Assembly (NCBI GenBank): GCA_016200545.1
Contig: JACQEO010000055.1
Location: 1 to 64,000 of the forward strand
Direction: 5' to 3'
Source: Deltaproteobacteria bacterium
GTDB taxonomy: Bacteria > Desulfobacterota > Binatia > UTPRO1
DNA: 64,000 nucleotides
Each line of letters starts with the position of its first letter. Position 1 is the stretch's first letter. A program made the position numbers and the translations under genes. Under the pieces are notes generated by a model, which worked only from the letters and a program-made list of their open reading frames with translations, ran no database searches and was not told where the DNA came from. Positions 36,711 to 46,279 of this stretch are shown here, in pieces.

Positions 36711-37085
36711 GTGCGATGCCGGTACTGCGGAGAACGCTCGAGACTATTGCGCCGCCGGTGCGACGACTGCGCCGTGCTCCTCGATCTCTACGCCCGGCAT
36801 CGTGGCGAGCTCGGTCTGAGCCAGCTCGTCGATTGCTTCATCGCGACCGGCGTGGCGCGGACGAAGATCGAGGCCGTCCTCGCGGCCGATCCCGAGGGCG
36901 AAGGGGCGCTCCGCGACCGCATCACCGCCGACATGGCGAACCGCCTGCTCGCCGAGATGGGCGTGGCGCCCCATCAGACCGCGGCCGACGTGCGGCGGCT
37001 CCGTGAGCGCGGTGGCGGATCGGCGTCGACGGTCCGGCCCGGAGGAGACGCGGCGCCGCCTTCACCGCGTCGCCGCCCGTCGTAG
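36711..37085 (+). CDS. small zinc-ribbon protein, unknown function
   Basis: A 124-residue protein from a GTG at 36711. Its start MRCRYCGERSRLLRRRCDDC carries two CxxC pairs (CRYC, CDDC), then a helical region (GELGLSQLVDCFIATGVART, ITADMANRLLAEMG) and an Arg/Pro-rich tail. I recognise no characterised family. The start is not certain: the frame stays open upstream. Alternatives for its role are a small DNA-binding or regulatory protein. Real coding is supported by the paired Cys motif and by amino acid content unlike a shadow frame. Confidence 0.55.
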   Translation: MRCRYCGERSRLLRRRCDDCAVLLDLYARHRGELGLSQLVDCFIATGVARTKIEAVLAADPEGEGALRDRITADMANRLLAEMGVAPHQTAADVRRLRERGGGSASTVRPGGDAAPPSPRRRPS

Positions 37086-37158
37086 CGACGGGCCGCCGCA
37101 GCGGAGCGGGCACGCGTGACGGTCGTCGACGGCTGCCGACAGAGCGGTCGAAAGCGGC

Positions 37159-37188
37159 TGGACAGAGCGCCTGCCGCGCCGGTAGACT
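37159..37188 (+). promoter_or_regulatory. candidate sigma-70-type promoter
   Basis: TGGACA (37159-37164) and TAGACT (37183-37188) are 18 bases apart: five of six and four of six matches to the -35 and -10 consensus. It lies about 40 bases upstream of the 54-residue membrane-protein gene. The start of transcription is not shown. Confidence 0.4.
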
Positions 37189-37228
37189 TTTCGCCAGGCA
37201 GTGCCGGAGGGGCAGAAAGGACGCCGCC

Positions 37229-37393
37229 ATGCGACGTTTTCTGACCGGTCTGCTGCTCGGGCTGGCATCGATGTATTTTTATGCATACCAGAAGGACACC
37301 TTCTTCTCGGAGGTGAAGGAATGGTTCGCCAGCGCCTCGCACGATGCGGATGCGCCTGCGAAGGTGGACAAGTTCTTTTCACCCCGGCGTTGA
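37229..37393 (+). CDS. small single-pass membrane protein
   Basis: A 54-residue protein starting MRRFLTGLLLGLASMYFYAY, with one N-terminal hydrophobic helix (about residues 4-20) followed by a short acidic/basic tail rich in Lys, Asp and Phe. An AAAGG ribosome-binding site lies about eight bases before the ATG, and a promoter-like pair is upstream. No function can be assigned. It sits just before yqeY. Similar membrane miniproteins occur in other bacteria, but I cannot name a family. Confidence 0.6.
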   Translation: MRRFLTGLLLGLASMYFYAYQKDTFFSEVKEWFASASHDADAPAKVDKFFSPRR

Positions 37394-37448
37394 CGGCACG
37401 CGCAGCGGCGGCCGGAGGAGGCTGCCGGCGCGTGGAGGTGCAGAGGAG

Positions 37449-37892
37449 ATGGCGACCGAAGCAATGCTGCGCGACGATCTCCAGACCGCCATGAAGGCGC
37501 GGGAGATGGCGACCGTCTACGTGCTCCGCGGCCTCCTCGCCGCGATCGCGAATCAACGCATCGAGAAGAGCGGCGCCGAGCTCGGTGCCGCCGAGATCCT
37601 CGCGCTCACCCAGCGTGAGGCGAAGCAACGCGAAGAGGCGGAGGCATACGCACGCAAGGCCGGCCGCGACGACTTGGTCACGCAGAACTCCGCCGAACGT
37701 GCCATCCTGGCGCGCTATCTCCCGGCGCAACTCGAGGATGCCGAGCTCGCCAACTTGGTTCGCAGCTGGCTCGCCGACGGCCTCCGGGCGATGGGGTCCA
37801 TCATGGCTCGCTTGAAGGAACGCCACGCCGGGCAGTACGACGGCAAACGGGCGAGCGAGATCGTGCGCTCCATTCTCGCCTCGAACGGCTGA
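37449..37892 (+). CDS. GatB/YqeY domain protein
   Basis: A 147-residue YqeY-type protein, related to the C-terminal tRNA-binding tail of the GatB amidotransferase subunit. It starts MATEAMLRDDLQTAMKAREM and shows the conserved LRGLLAAIANQRIEKSGAEL, then ARYLPAQLEDAELANLVRSW and the closing KRASEIVRSILAS. An AGGAG is close before the ATG. The stand-alone function is not known. The open frame upstream of the ATG is not part of the gene. Confidence 0.88.
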   Translation: MATEAMLRDDLQTAMKAREMATVYVLRGLLAAIANQRIEKSGAELGAAEILALTQREAKQREEAEAYARKAGRDDLVTQNSAERAILARYLPAQLEDAELANLVRSWLADGLRAMGSIMARLKERHAGQYDGKRASEIVRSILASNG

Positions 37893-37957
37893 GTCGTTCC
37901 GCTCGAGCGTTGCGACCCGAGAGCGGCGGCGGCCGCATGCGTGTCACGCGATGAACT

Positions 37958-37987
37958 TTGACTTGCCGGACGCGATGCGGTTAGCAT
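37958..37987 (+). promoter_or_regulatory. candidate promoter before greA
   Basis: TTGACT (37958-37963) and TAGCAT (37982-37987) are 18 bases apart: five of six and four of six matches to the sigma-70 consensus, 23 bases upstream of the greA ATG. It lies in the 117-base gap after yqeY. Confidence 0.4.
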
Positions 37988-38009
37988 CGTCGTCCTCGAG
38001 GGATCACGG

Positions 38010-38504
38010 ATGGAACTTCCGATCGTCACACGCTTGAAAAAAGAGCTACAGGAGCTGTTGCACGAGCTCAAAGTCAAGCTCCCGAAGGAGCTGCAAGAGG
38101 CGGCCGCGCACGGCGATCTTTCCGAGAACGCCGAGTACGAGGCGGCCAAGTCGCGCCAGGAGTTCGTGCGCGCGCGCATCGGGCAGATGCAGGGCCGGAT
38201 CCGCGAGCTCGCGATGTACACGCTCGCCTCCATTCCGCGCGGTGTGGTGGCGTACGGGAGCCGCGTGACCGTCGAGGACACGGAGGAGGGCGCGACGGTC
38301 GAATACCGGATCGTCTTCCCGGAGGAGGTCGACGTGGCGGGCGGCGCCATTTCCCTCAGCTCGCCGATCGGGCGCGCGCTTCTGAATCGCGGCGTCGGGG
38401 ACGATATCGAGGTGCAGACACCGGGTGGGAAGCGCAGCTATCAGATCGTCGCGCTCGTTACGTTGCACGAAACCGTCGCGGAGATGTCCGAGCGCGGCGC
38501 CTGA
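38010..38504 (+). CDS. greA: transcription elongation factor GreA
   Basis: Stimulates cleavage of backtracked transcripts in RNA polymerase. The 164-residue protein has the N-terminal coiled coil ending in HGDLSENAEYEAAKSRQEFV, with the two acidic residues (Asp and Glu) at the tip, and the C-terminal FKBP-like domain including EEVDVAGGAISLSSPIGRAL. It is followed closely by an acyl-CoA ligase, 14 bases away. Confidence 0.96.
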   Translation: MELPIVTRLKKELQELLHELKVKLPKELQEAAAHGDLSENAEYEAAKSRQEFVRARIGQMQGRIRELAMYTLASIPRGVVAYGSRVTVEDTEEGATVEYRIVFPEEVDVAGGAISLSSPIGRALLNRGVGDDIEVQTPGGKRSYQIVALVTLHETVAEMSERGA

Positions 38505-38518
38505 GCGAGGAGTAGCGG

Positions 38519-40330
38519 ATGGCGTATCGGAATCTTGCCGAGATGTTCTTCGACCGCGCGGCGATATGTGCGGGCAAGCCGCGCTACACCGTGAAGCGCG
38601 ACGGTGCCTGGCGCCAGGCGACGTGGGAGGAGGCGGCAACGGCGGTCCGCGAGACGGCGGCGGGCCTCGTCGAGCTCGGGATCACGCCGGGACAGAAGGT
38701 CGCGATCCTCGCCTCGACGCGACCGGAATGGATGGAAGCGGACCTCGCCGTGTACGCGTGCGCCGGCGTCTCGGTTCCCATCTATCAATCCAACCTCCCG
38801 CACGAGTGCGGCTACATTCTCGCCAACTCGGAGTCGCGCGTGTGCTTCGTCGAGAACGTGAAGCAGCTGGAGAAGATCCGTACCGCGCAACGCGAGGGGT
38901 TCGAGCTCGATGGGATGCGATGCTCCGTCGAGATGGAGCGCATGATCCTCATGGACGGCGACCCTGACGCTGACGACGTCGTGACGCTGCGCGACGTCCG
39001 GGCGCGCGGGCGCGTGGGGCTCGAGCGTCTCGAGGAGACGCTGGCGGCGCGCATGGCTGGGCTTGGACGGGACGACCTAGCGACGATCGTCTACACCTCG
39101 GGCACGACGGGCCCGCCCAAAGGAGTCATGCAGACGCACGGTAACCACCTCGCCTCGCTCGAGGCCGTCGGGGCAATCGGCCTCGCGCGCGCGGGCGAGA
39201 TCGACTTCCTCTTCCTGCCGCTCGCCCACTCGTTCGCGCGCATGCTCGAGTACTATGGCCTGTGGGTCGGTACGACGACCGCGTTCGCCTCGTCGATCGA
39301 CGCCCTCGCGCAGGAGATCGCCGAAGTCCGGCCGCACGTCATACCTTCCGTGCCGCGTATCTTCGAGAAAATTTACGCGCGCATCATGAGCACCCGCAAG
39401 TCGAGCGGTGCGGTCAAGCAGGCGCTCTTCGACTGGGCGGTCGGCGTCGGACGCGAGCGCAGCCTCGCCGAGCAGGAGCGCCGGCCGGTGCCGATCCTCG
39501 TGTGGGCGCAGGCGGTGGCGGCCGACTTCCTCGTCTTCTCACGTATCCGGCAAGTCCTCGGTGGCCGCGTGCGCCTGATGGTGTCGGGCGGCGCGCCGTT
39601 GGCGCGTGAGATCATGGAGTTTTTCCATGCCGCCGGCATCCTCATCCTCGAAGGCTACGGCCTCACCGAGACGACACCGACCCTCACCGTCAATCGTCCG
39701 GATCATTTCAAGTTCGGTACCGTCGGTCCGGCAATCGACGGCGTCACCCTGAAGATCGCCGGGGACGGTGAGATCCTCGCCAAGGGTCCGAACATCGCCC
39801 AGGGTTACTACCAGCGTCCCGAAGCGACGGTCGAAAGCTGGGATCGCGACGGCTGGTTCCACACCGGCGACATCGGCGAGATCGACGCCGACGGCTTCCT
39901 GCGCATCACCGACCGTAAGAAGGATCTCATCAAGACCTCCGGCGGCAAGTACGTCGCGCCGCAGAACATCGAGAACCTCTTGAAGACGCAGCCGCACATC
40001 AGCCAGGCGGTGGTGATCGGCGACAACCGCAAGTACTGCGTCGCGCTCGTCACCGTCGACCTCGACGAGGTCGAGCGTTTCGCGCGGACACAGCAGCTCG
40101 AGGTGGAGGACCGCGGGGCTCTCGCGCAGCACCCGAAGATCGTCGAGCTGATCGAGGCCGAGGTGCAGACCGTGAACCAGCAGCTGGCGTCGTACGAGAG
40201 CATCAAATATTTCCGCATCCTCGAGCGCGATTTCGCCCAGGAGACGGGCGAGCTGACGCCGAGCCTCAAGGTCAAACGCAAGGTCGTGACCGAGCGCTTC
40301 CGCGACCTGATCGACGAGATGTATGGCTGA
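38519..40330 (+). CDS. long-chain acyl-CoA synthetase (AMP-forming)
   Basis: Activates a carboxylic acid, most likely a long-chain fatty acid, with ATP and CoA. The 603-residue ANL-superfamily protein has the P-loop TIVYTSGTTGPPKGVM (about residues 189-204), ILEGYGLTETTPTLTV, the TGDIGEIDADGFL block and RITDRKKDLIKTSGGKYVAP with the catalytic Lys region. It matches the FAA/FadD15 type by length and sequence order. It ends with a terminator-like hairpin downstream. Confidence 0.93.
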   Translation: MAYRNLAEMFFDRAAICAGKPRYTVKRDGAWRQATWEEAATAVRETAAGLVELGITPGQKVAILASTRPEWMEADLAVYACAGVSVPIYQSNLPHECGYILANSESRVCFVENVKQLEKIRTAQREGFELDGMRCSVEMERMILMDGDPDADDVVTLRDVRARGRVGLERLEETLAARMAGLGRDDLATIVYTSGTTGPPKGVMQTHGNHLASLEAVGAIGLARAGEIDFLFLPLAHSFARMLEYYGLWVGTTTAFASSIDALAQEIAEVRPHVIPSVPRIFEKIYARIMSTRKSSGAVKQALFDWAVGVGRERSLAEQERRPVPILVWAQAVAADFLVFSRIRQVLGGRVRLMVSGGAPLAREIMEFFHAAGILILEGYGLTETTPTLTVNRPDHFKFGTVGPAIDGVTLKIAGDGEILAKGPNIAQGYYQRPEATVESWDRDGWFHTGDIGEIDADGFLRITDRKKDLIKTSGGKYVAPQNIENLLKTQPHISQAVVIGDNRKYCVALVTVDLDEVERFARTQQLEVEDRGALAQHPKIVELIEAEVQTVNQQLASYESIKYFRILERDFAQETGELTPSLKVKRKVVTERFRDLIDEMYG

Positions 40331-40393
40331 TTGCGCCCCCGCCCTCGCTTGCGCGGGACGCCACTGCATGTTATCTCCCACATAGTTTTGGCC

Positions 40394-40422
40394 AAAAAAG
40401 TGGGCCCGTGCCCGCTTTTTTC
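40394..40422 (+). terminator. rho-independent terminator / leader of rimP
   Basis: AAAAAAGTGGGC, then CCGT, then GCCCGCTTTTTT: a six-bp GC stem with one G-T wobble, extended by six A-T pairs and followed by a U-run. It lies 64 bases after the acyl-CoA ligase stop and 133 bases before the rimP ATG. It probably ends the ligase transcript, and may act as an attenuator for the rimP-nusA operon. Confidence 0.7.
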
Positions 40423-40554
40423 GTTTTGGGGCGCGAATCAGCGTCGGCTAGCCTTCCCCGCGGCGGGGGTTTCCTGAACGGAACTGGTGTTGTGCTCTCG
40501 GCCCCCGGTCGCGCAGGCCTGGCTCGCTGCGTCGCGGTGCGTGAAAGAGCAAGC

Positions 40555-41094
40555 ATGGAAACCGATGCGAAAACGACGCGGGTGTGGGAGATCGTCGAGC
40601 CGATCGCGCTCGACGCCGGGTTGGAGCTCATCGAAGTCGAGCACCGGCGTGAGGGCCGCGGCACGATCTTGCGCCTCCTCATGGACAAGCCCGGCGGCGT
40701 CTCCCTCGAAGAGCTCGCGCGCGTGAGCCGCGAGGTCTCCGCTGTCCTCGACGCGCACGCCCAGGCGGTGCCGGGGGCGTACACGCTCGAGGTGTCTTCG
40801 CCGGGCATCAACCGACCGCTGACGCGGCCGGCGCATTTCGCCGCCTTCGTCGGCAAGCGCGTGCACGTACGGACGCGCCAGCCGATCGCGGGGCGACACT
40901 CGTTTCGCGGTGTGCTGGCGTCCGTTGACGACCAGGGCATCGTCGTCACCGGCGACGACGCGCAGCCTCACGCGATCACGTTCGATGCCATCGCGCGCGC
41001 GCAATACCAGCACCAGTTCACGCCCGGACCCGGCGGCCGGGCGCATCCCCGCCGGACCGAGCGTCAGGCCGGCCAGCGCACCGGCGCGCGTTAG
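40555..41094 (+). CDS. rimP: ribosome maturation factor RimP
   Basis: Helps mature the 30S subunit. From the ATG at 40555 it has 179 residues, beginning METDAKTTRVWEIVEPIALD, with the family segments LELIEVEHRREGRGTILRLL, VSREVSAVLDAH and TLEVSSPGINRPLTRPAHF. The basic, Pro-rich C-terminus is unusual in length but not in kind. It leads the rimP-nusA-ylxR-infB run. Confidence 0.94.
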   Translation: METDAKTTRVWEIVEPIALDAGLELIEVEHRREGRGTILRLLMDKPGGVSLEELARVSREVSAVLDAHAQAVPGAYTLEVSSPGINRPLTRPAHFAAFVGKRVHVRTRQPIAGRHSFRGVLASVDDQGIVVTGDDAQPHAITFDAIARAQYQHQFTPGPGGRAHPRRTERQAGQRTGAR

Positions 41095-41105
41095 GAGGGA
41101 TCAGT

Positions 41106-42503
41106 ATGCTACCGGATCTGAACCGCGTCATCGAGCAGGTGAGCAAGGAGAAGGGCATCGACAAGGGCATCATCATCGCCGCCCTCGAAGACGCCATGCT
41201 GTCGGCGGCGCGCCGCACGTTCGGGCTCGAGCACCAGATCGAGGCCAAGTTCAACCCGGACATCGGCGAGGTGGAATTGTTCGAGATCAAGACCGTCGTC
41301 GACGAGGTTACCGAACCCGCGAACCACATCACGGTGAAGGACGCGAAGGCGACGCTCGATCCCGACGCCGAGGTCGGCGACGAGTTGCTCTCGAAGCTGT
41401 CCCAGGAGAAGTTCGGACGCATCGCGGCGCAGGCGGCGAAACAGAACATCATTCAACGCGTCCGCGAGGCGGAGCGTGGGATCATCTTCAACGAATTCAA
41501 GGACCGGAAGGGCGAGCTCTTCTCGGGTATCGTGCAGCGCTTCGAGCGTAAGAACATCATCGTCAACCTCGGCCGCACCGACGCGATCCTTCCCGAGAAG
41601 GAACAGATCCCGCGTGAGCGGTACCGACAGGGCGATCGCATCCGTGCCTTCATCCTCGACGTCGAGCTCACCAGCAAGGGTCCGCAGATCGTCCTCTCGC
41701 GCACTCACCCCGGCCTCCTCATCAAACTCTTCGAGCAGGAGGTGCCGGAGATCTACGAGGGGATCGTGGAGGTGAAGGGCGCCGCGCGCGAGCCCGGCGG
41801 TCGTGCGAAGATCGCGGTGTATTCCAACGACAGCGACGTCGATCCCGTCGGGGCGTGCGTCGGCATGCGCGGCACGCGCGTACAGTCGGTGGTGCAGGAG
41901 CTGCGCGGCGAAAAGATCGACATCGTGCCGTGGACGCAGGATCAAGCGGAGTACGTGTGTCGGGCGCTCTCTCCCGCGAAGGTTTCGAAAATCATCATGG
42001 ACGAGGACGAGCGGGCGATGGAGGTGATCGTCCCCGACGACCAGCTGTCGCTGGCGATCGGCAAGAAGGGGCAGAACGTTCGGCTGGCGTCACGCCTCAC
42101 CGGATGGCGGTTGGACGTCCGTGGCGAAGCCGAAGCGGAGGAGGAGGCCCGGAACGCGCGCGCCTCCTTGATGTCGGTTCCCGGCATCGGCGATGTGACG
42201 GCGGAGCTCCTCTACCAGCACGGATTCAAGTCGTCGGAAGAGCTCGCGAGCTCCGATGTCGACACGGTCGCGCAGGTGGACGGTGTCAGCCCCGAGAAGG
42301 TGACGACGATCATCGCGTCGGCGCAAAAGCACGTGGAGCAAAAGCGCGTCGAGGCCGAGGCGCGCGCGGCTGCCGAGGCCGCAGCCGCCGCGGCGGCGGC
42401 AGTTGCGGCTGCGGAAGGAGCGAAGGACGAGGGCGCGGCGGGCGGCGAGGAGCCGCCTGCCGGGACGGCCGAGGGCGATCCATCAGAGGAGGGCGGCGCG
42501 TAG
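41106..42503 (+). CDS. nusA: transcription factor NusA
   Basis: Modulates pausing, termination and antitermination. The 465-residue protein has the N-terminal polymerase-binding domain, the S1 domain (LFSGIVQRFERKNIIVNLGR), KH domains (CVGMRGTRVQSVVQELRGEK and SLAIGKKGQNVRLASRLTGW), then a helix-hairpin-helix unit (MSVPGIGDVTAELLYQHGFK) and an Ala/Glu-rich tail after residue 415. The single HhH unit and tail differ from the two acidic repeats of E. coli NusA. It follows rimP after 11 bases. Confidence 0.96.
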   Translation: MLPDLNRVIEQVSKEKGIDKGIIIAALEDAMLSAARRTFGLEHQIEAKFNPDIGEVELFEIKTVVDEVTEPANHITVKDAKATLDPDAEVGDELLSKLSQEKFGRIAAQAAKQNIIQRVREAERGIIFNEFKDRKGELFSGIVQRFERKNIIVNLGRTDAILPEKEQIPRERYRQGDRIRAFILDVELTSKGPQIVLSRTHPGLLIKLFEQEVPEIYEGIVEVKGAAREPGGRAKIAVYSNDSDVDPVGACVGMRGTRVQSVVQELRGEKIDIVPWTQDQAEYVCRALSPAKVSKIIMDEDERAMEVIVPDDQLSLAIGKKGQNVRLASRLTGWRLDVRGEAEAEEEARNARASLMSVPGIGDVTAELLYQHGFKSSEELASSDVDTVAQVDGVSPEKVTTIIASAQKHVEQKRVEAEARAAAEAAAAAAAAVAAAEGAKDEGAAGGEEPPAGTAEGDPSEEGGA

Positions 42504-42506
42504 TCG

Positions 42507-42788
42507 GTGCGCCGGCGCATGCACGCACTCTCGCGTCCAGTCCGTACGTGCCTCGGTTGTCGCGAGCGCGATATGCGCGCGGCGCTCACGCGCGTGATCG
42601 CGCGCGATGGCCGATTGGAAGTCGACATCGCGAAGCGTGCGCCCGGTCGCGGTGCGTGGATGCACGCGCGCGCGACGTGTATCGAGGCGTTCGCGCGTCG
42701 GGGCGGGTTTGTACGGGCCCTTCGTTGCGTGATACCTAAATCCGAGCGCGCGGTGTTGCGCGCGCGGTTTTCGGAGGTGCAGGTTTGA
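42507..42788 (+). CDS. ylxR: YlxR-family RNA-binding protein
   Basis: A 93-residue DUF448 protein with the family sequence [20 protein letters not shown] and [20 protein letters not shown]. In B. subtilis YlxR binds RNase P RNA and modulates its activity. The start is GTG (an in-frame ATG is four codons on). It lies between nusA and infB as in most bacteria, and its stop overlaps the infB TTG by four bases. Confidence 0.9.
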   Translation: MRRRMHALSRPVRTCLGCRERDMRAALTRVIARDGRLEVDIAKRAPGRGAWMHARATCIEAFARRGGFVRALRCVIPKSERAVLRARFSEVQV

Positions 42789-45568
42789 TCGCCGCCAAGA
42801 AACGCATCCACGAGCTCGCCAAGGAGTGGAACGTCCCGACCAAGGACGTGCTCGCGAAGATCGAGCGGCTCGGGATCCGCAACAAGAAGTCGCAGAGTTC
42901 GCTCACCGACGACCAGATCGCCCGAGTGCGCGAAGCGCTCGGGCTGCGCGACAAGGCGGCGGTCACGATCGGCACCGAGCGAATCGTGTCCGAGCGCGTC
43001 GTCACCGAGAAAGACGCGGCCGAGGAGCAACTGGTGACCTCCCGCGAGCAAGTCGTCGAGAACCGTGTGCGCGCAAACGTCATCCGGCGCCGCACGCAGC
43101 GGATCGAGGTCCTGAAGCGCGAGGAAATCCCGACGCCGCCGCTCGAGGAGGAGCGCGCGCTCGGTGCCGAGCCCGCGCCGGTGGTGAGTGTCGAAGCGGA
43201 GTTCGGTGACACGATCGACGTGCCGCTCTTGGACCAGGAGCCGGCGTCACCGCCGCCCGCGATCGAGGAAATCGCAGCGAGCGCTCGTTCCACGGCAACG
43301 CCCGCGATGATCGAGCCTGAGGCGCCCCTCGAGGTCGAGACCGCCGCGGTCTCGATGGAGAGCATGTCCGAGCTGGCGGCGACGGTCGAGCCGGTTGCCG
43401 ACGCCACGGCGTCGCGCATCGACGACGCTCCGCAGTCGGTGCGCGTGCTGGGGCGGATCGACTTGAAAAAGGCGGCTGCGCCCGCGCGTCCCGAGCCGCG
43501 TCGCGCCAGCGTCGGCGATCGACCGGCCGGCGTGGCACGCCCGCGTCCCGGAACGGTCGCCCCGGCCGAGGTGCCGCCGGCCGCCAAAGACACCGATCTC
43601 GGGAAGAAGAAGAAGCGCAAGGTCATCAAGAAGACGGACATGCTCGAGACGCTCGAGCGCGACCGCCGTCCGGGTGGCAAATTGCGCCGCAAGAAGCGCG
43701 CGTTGCCCGGAAAGGAGCAGCATCGCACCGAGATCACGACGCCAAAGGCGAGCAAGCGGGTCGTGAAGATCTCCGAGGCGATCACGGTCGGCGACCTGGC
43801 GCGTGCGATCGGCGTCAAGTCGGCCGAAGTCATCCGCAAGCTCATGGACATGGGCATGATGGCGACCGTCAACCAGGTGCTCGACCACGACACCGCGACG
43901 CTGGTCGCAGCGGAGTTCGAGTACAGCGTCGAAAACGTCGCCCTGAACGTCGAATCGTTGCTCGAAACCGGCCCCGAGGAGGCGATCGACGGCGGCGAGC
44001 GCCAGCCGCGTCCCCCGGTCGTGACGATCATGGGGCACGTCGACCACGGGAAGACGTCGCTCCTCGACGCCATCCGTCAGGCGAACGTCACCGCGGGCGA
44101 GGCGGGCGGCATCACGCAGCACATCGGCGCGTATGCGGTGGAGGTCGGCTCCCGACGGGTGACCTTTCTCGATACGCCCGGTCACGAGGCGTTCACGGCG
44201 ATGCGCGCCCGTGGCGCCAAGGTGACCGATCTCGTCGTCCTCGTCGTAGCGGCGGACGACAGCATCATGCCGCAGACGCAGGAGGCGATCGATCACGCCC
44301 GCGCCGCCGAGGTGCCGATCATCGTCGCGATCAACAAGATCGACAAACCGGAAGCGGATCTCGAGCGCGTAACGCGGGACCTCGCGAATCACGGGCTCGC
44401 GCCCGAGGCATGGGGAGGCGACACCATCGTCGTCCCGGTGTCGGCCAAGACGAAGGAAGGTATTCCGCAGCTTCTGGAGATGCTCCTCTTGCAAGCGGAC
44501 GTTCTCGAGGTGGGGGCGAACGCCAATCGCCGCGCCCGCGGCACCATCGTCGAAGCGAAGCTCGATCGCGGGCGCGGACCGGTGGCGACGGTGCTCGTTC
44601 AGGAGGGCACGCTCAAGGTCGGGGACGCGTTCGTGTGCGGGCTCGAGTACGGACGGATCCGCGCCATGATCGACGATCGCGGCCACAAGCTGGACGCCGC
44701 TGGCCCTTCGATGCCGGTCGAGATCCTTGGGCTCACCGGCGTTCCGGAGGCCGGCGATACGTTCATCGCCGTGGCCGACGAGGCGAAGGCGCGGCAGGTC
44801 GCCGAGCATCGCCGCGCCAAGCAGCGCGAGAGCGAGCTCGCCACCACCAGTAAGGTGTCGCTCGAGGATCTCTACCAGCAGATCCAGGCGGGCGGCGTGA
44901 AGGCGCTGAAAGTCGTATTGAAGGCCGACGTGCAAGGATCCGTCGAGGCCATCCGTGACGCGCTGACACGCCTCTCGGGGGACGAAGTGAAGCTGTCCGT
45001 CATCCACTCCTCGGTCGGCGGTATCAACGAGTCCGACGTCCTGCTGGCCGCCGCCTCCAACGCGATCGTCATCGGTTTCAACGTCCGCCCGGAGTCGAAG
45101 GCGTCGGAGCTCGCCACCCGTGAGGGCGTCGACATCCGCCTCTACAACATCATCTACGAGGTCGTGAGCGACGTCCGCGACGCACTTGAGGGCCTGCTCG
45201 AGCCGACCTTGCACGAGCGCACCGTCGGCAAGGCGGAGGTGCGACAAATCTTCACCATCCCGAGTGCCGGCCGCGTCGCCGGATGCTTCGTCACCGACGG
45301 CAAGATCGTCCGCGGCGGCCGCGCGCGCGTGATCCGCGACAACGTCGTCGTCCACGACGGGAAGATCGGCACCTTGCGGCGGTTCAAAGACGACGCCCGC
45401 GAGGTGGTATCCGGGTACGAGTGCGGTCTCACGCTCGAGAACTTTCCCGACGTCAAAGAAGGCGACGTCGTCGAGGCCTTCGAGATGGAAGAGGTCGCCC
45501 GGCATTTGGCGCCGGCGGCCCGGCCGGGAGCCGGCGGAGGCCAGGCGCAGATCGAGCGGCGCGTCTGA
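42785..45568 (+). CDS. infB: translation initiation factor IF-2
   Basis: Delivers initiator tRNA to the 30S subunit. The 927-residue protein starts with a TTG and an IF2_N module ([20 protein letters not shown]), then a long Glu/Ala/Pro-rich linker, a second IF2_N ([20 protein letters not shown]), and a GTPase with GHVDHGKTS (about residue 417), DTPGHEAF and NKIDKPEA, followed by beta-barrel domains and the C-terminal fMet-tRNA-binding domain. The TTGA overlap with ylxR shows coupling. Confidence 0.96.
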   Translation: MIAAKKRIHELAKEWNVPTKDVLAKIERLGIRNKKSQSSLTDDQIARVREALGLRDKAAVTIGTERIVSERVVTEKDAAEEQLVTSREQVVENRVRANVIRRRTQRIEVLKREEIPTPPLEEERALGAEPAPVVSVEAEFGDTIDVPLLDQEPASPPPAIEEIAASARSTATPAMIEPEAPLEVETAAVSMESMSELAATVEPVADATASRIDDAPQSVRVLGRIDLKKAAAPARPEPRRASVGDRPAGVARPRPGTVAPAEVPPAAKDTDLGKKKKRKVIKKTDMLETLERDRRPGGKLRRKKRALPGKEQHRTEITTPKASKRVVKISEAITVGDLARAIGVKSAEVIRKLMDMGMMATVNQVLDHDTATLVAAEFEYSVENVALNVESLLETGPEEAIDGGERQPRPPVVTIMGHVDHGKTSLLDAIRQANVTAGEAGGITQHIGAYAVEVGSRRVTFLDTPGHEAFTAMRARGAKVTDLVVLVVAADDSIMPQTQEAIDHARAAEVPIIVAINKIDKPEADLERVTRDLANHGLAPEAWGGDTIVVPVSAKTKEGIPQLLEMLLLQADVLEVGANANRRARGTIVEAKLDRGRGPVATVLVQEGTLKVGDAFVCGLEYGRIRAMIDDRGHKLDAAGPSMPVEILGLTGVPEAGDTFIAVADEAKARQVAEHRRAKQRESELATTSKVSLEDLYQQIQAGGVKALKVVLKADVQGSVEAIRDALTRLSGDEVKLSVIHSSVGGINESDVLLAAASNAIVIGFNVRPESKASELATREGVDIRLYNIIYEVVSDVRDALEGLLEPTLHERTVGKAEVRQIFTIPSAGRVAGCFVTDGKIVRGGRARVIRDNVVVHDGKIGTLRRFKDDAREVVSGYECGLTLENFPDVKEGDVVEAFEMEEVARHLAPAARPGAGGGQAQIERRV

Positions 45569-45586
45569 CGGCCGGCGGGCGGCGCC

Positions 45587-45874
45587 GTGACCGTCGGGGT
45601 GCTGCGGCTGACGCTCTTCATTCCGGAGAACCATTCGCTCAAGGGCAAGCGCAGCGTGCTGCGAAAGATCAAGGCGCGCGTGCGCGACAAGTTCAACGTC
45701 TCGATCGCCGAGTGCGACGACCATGACCTCTGGCAGCGGGCGTTGCTGGCGATCTGCCAGGTCGGAACCGACCAGCCGTTCGTGGACGCGGCGTTGCGCG
45801 AGGTGGTGCGCTTCATCGATGAGCTGCACGTAGCCGAGGTTGGCGAGGAGCAGCTCGAGTTCCTGCACTATTGA
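45587..45874 (+). CDS. DUF503/YlxP-like protein
   Basis: A 95-residue DUF503 protein, starting at GTG with MTVGVLRLTLFIPENHSLKG and running on to KRSVLRKIKARVRDKFNVSI. The family often lies between infB and rbfA, as here. No activity is confirmed; the arrangement suggests a link to ribosome assembly. Confidence 0.88.
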   Translation: MTVGVLRLTLFIPENHSLKGKRSVLRKIKARVRDKFNVSIAECDDHDLWQRALLAICQVGTDQPFVDAALREVVRFIDELHVAEVGEEQLEFLHY

Positions 45875-45880
45875 ACCGCG

Positions 45881-46279
45881 ATGCCTGCGAAGCGAACCGA
45901 CCGGGTGGGGGCGCTCCTCAAGTCCGCGCTTGCCGAGCTCCTGCTGCGTGACGTGAAGGATCCCCGCGTCGGCCTGGTGACGATCACCGGCGTCGACGTG
46001 TCGCCGGACCTGAAACACGCGCGGGTGTTCGTGTCGGCACTCGGCGACGCCGAGGCGCGGGCGCGGAGTCTCGCGGGTCTGGCGAGCGCGCGCGCGTTCC
46101 TCCAGGCCCACGCCGGTCGGCGCATCGGGTTGCGCTTCACGCCCGAGCTGCGCTTCGAGATCGACCCGTCCTTCGAGGCGGCGGATCGCGTCGAGCGCCT
46201 GCTGCGCGATCTGCACCCCGCGTCGCCGCAGGCCCCGCCGGACGCGCCCGACCCGGACGACGATCCTTCACGCAGATGA
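45881..46279 (+). CDS. rbfA: ribosome-binding factor A
   Basis: A cold-responsive 30S maturation factor that binds helix 1 of 16S rRNA. The 132-residue protein has the KH-type core LLLRDVKDPRVGLVTITGVD and LRFTPELRFEIDPSFEAADR, with an acidic, Pro-rich tail. The truB ATG overlaps its stop by four bases. Confidence 0.94.
   Translation: MPAKRTDRVGALLKSALAELLLRDVKDPRVGLVTITGVDVSPDLKHARVFVSALGDAEARARSLAGLASARAFLQAHAGRRIGLRFTPELRFEIDPSFEAADRVERLLRDLHPASPQAPPDAPDPDDDPSRR

Noticed and set aside
43247..46216. Very long open frame opposite infB (989 codons, minus)
   Set aside because: Strings of Arg, Asp, Leu and His without family motifs. Antisense frames opposite GC-rich genes stay open by codon bias.
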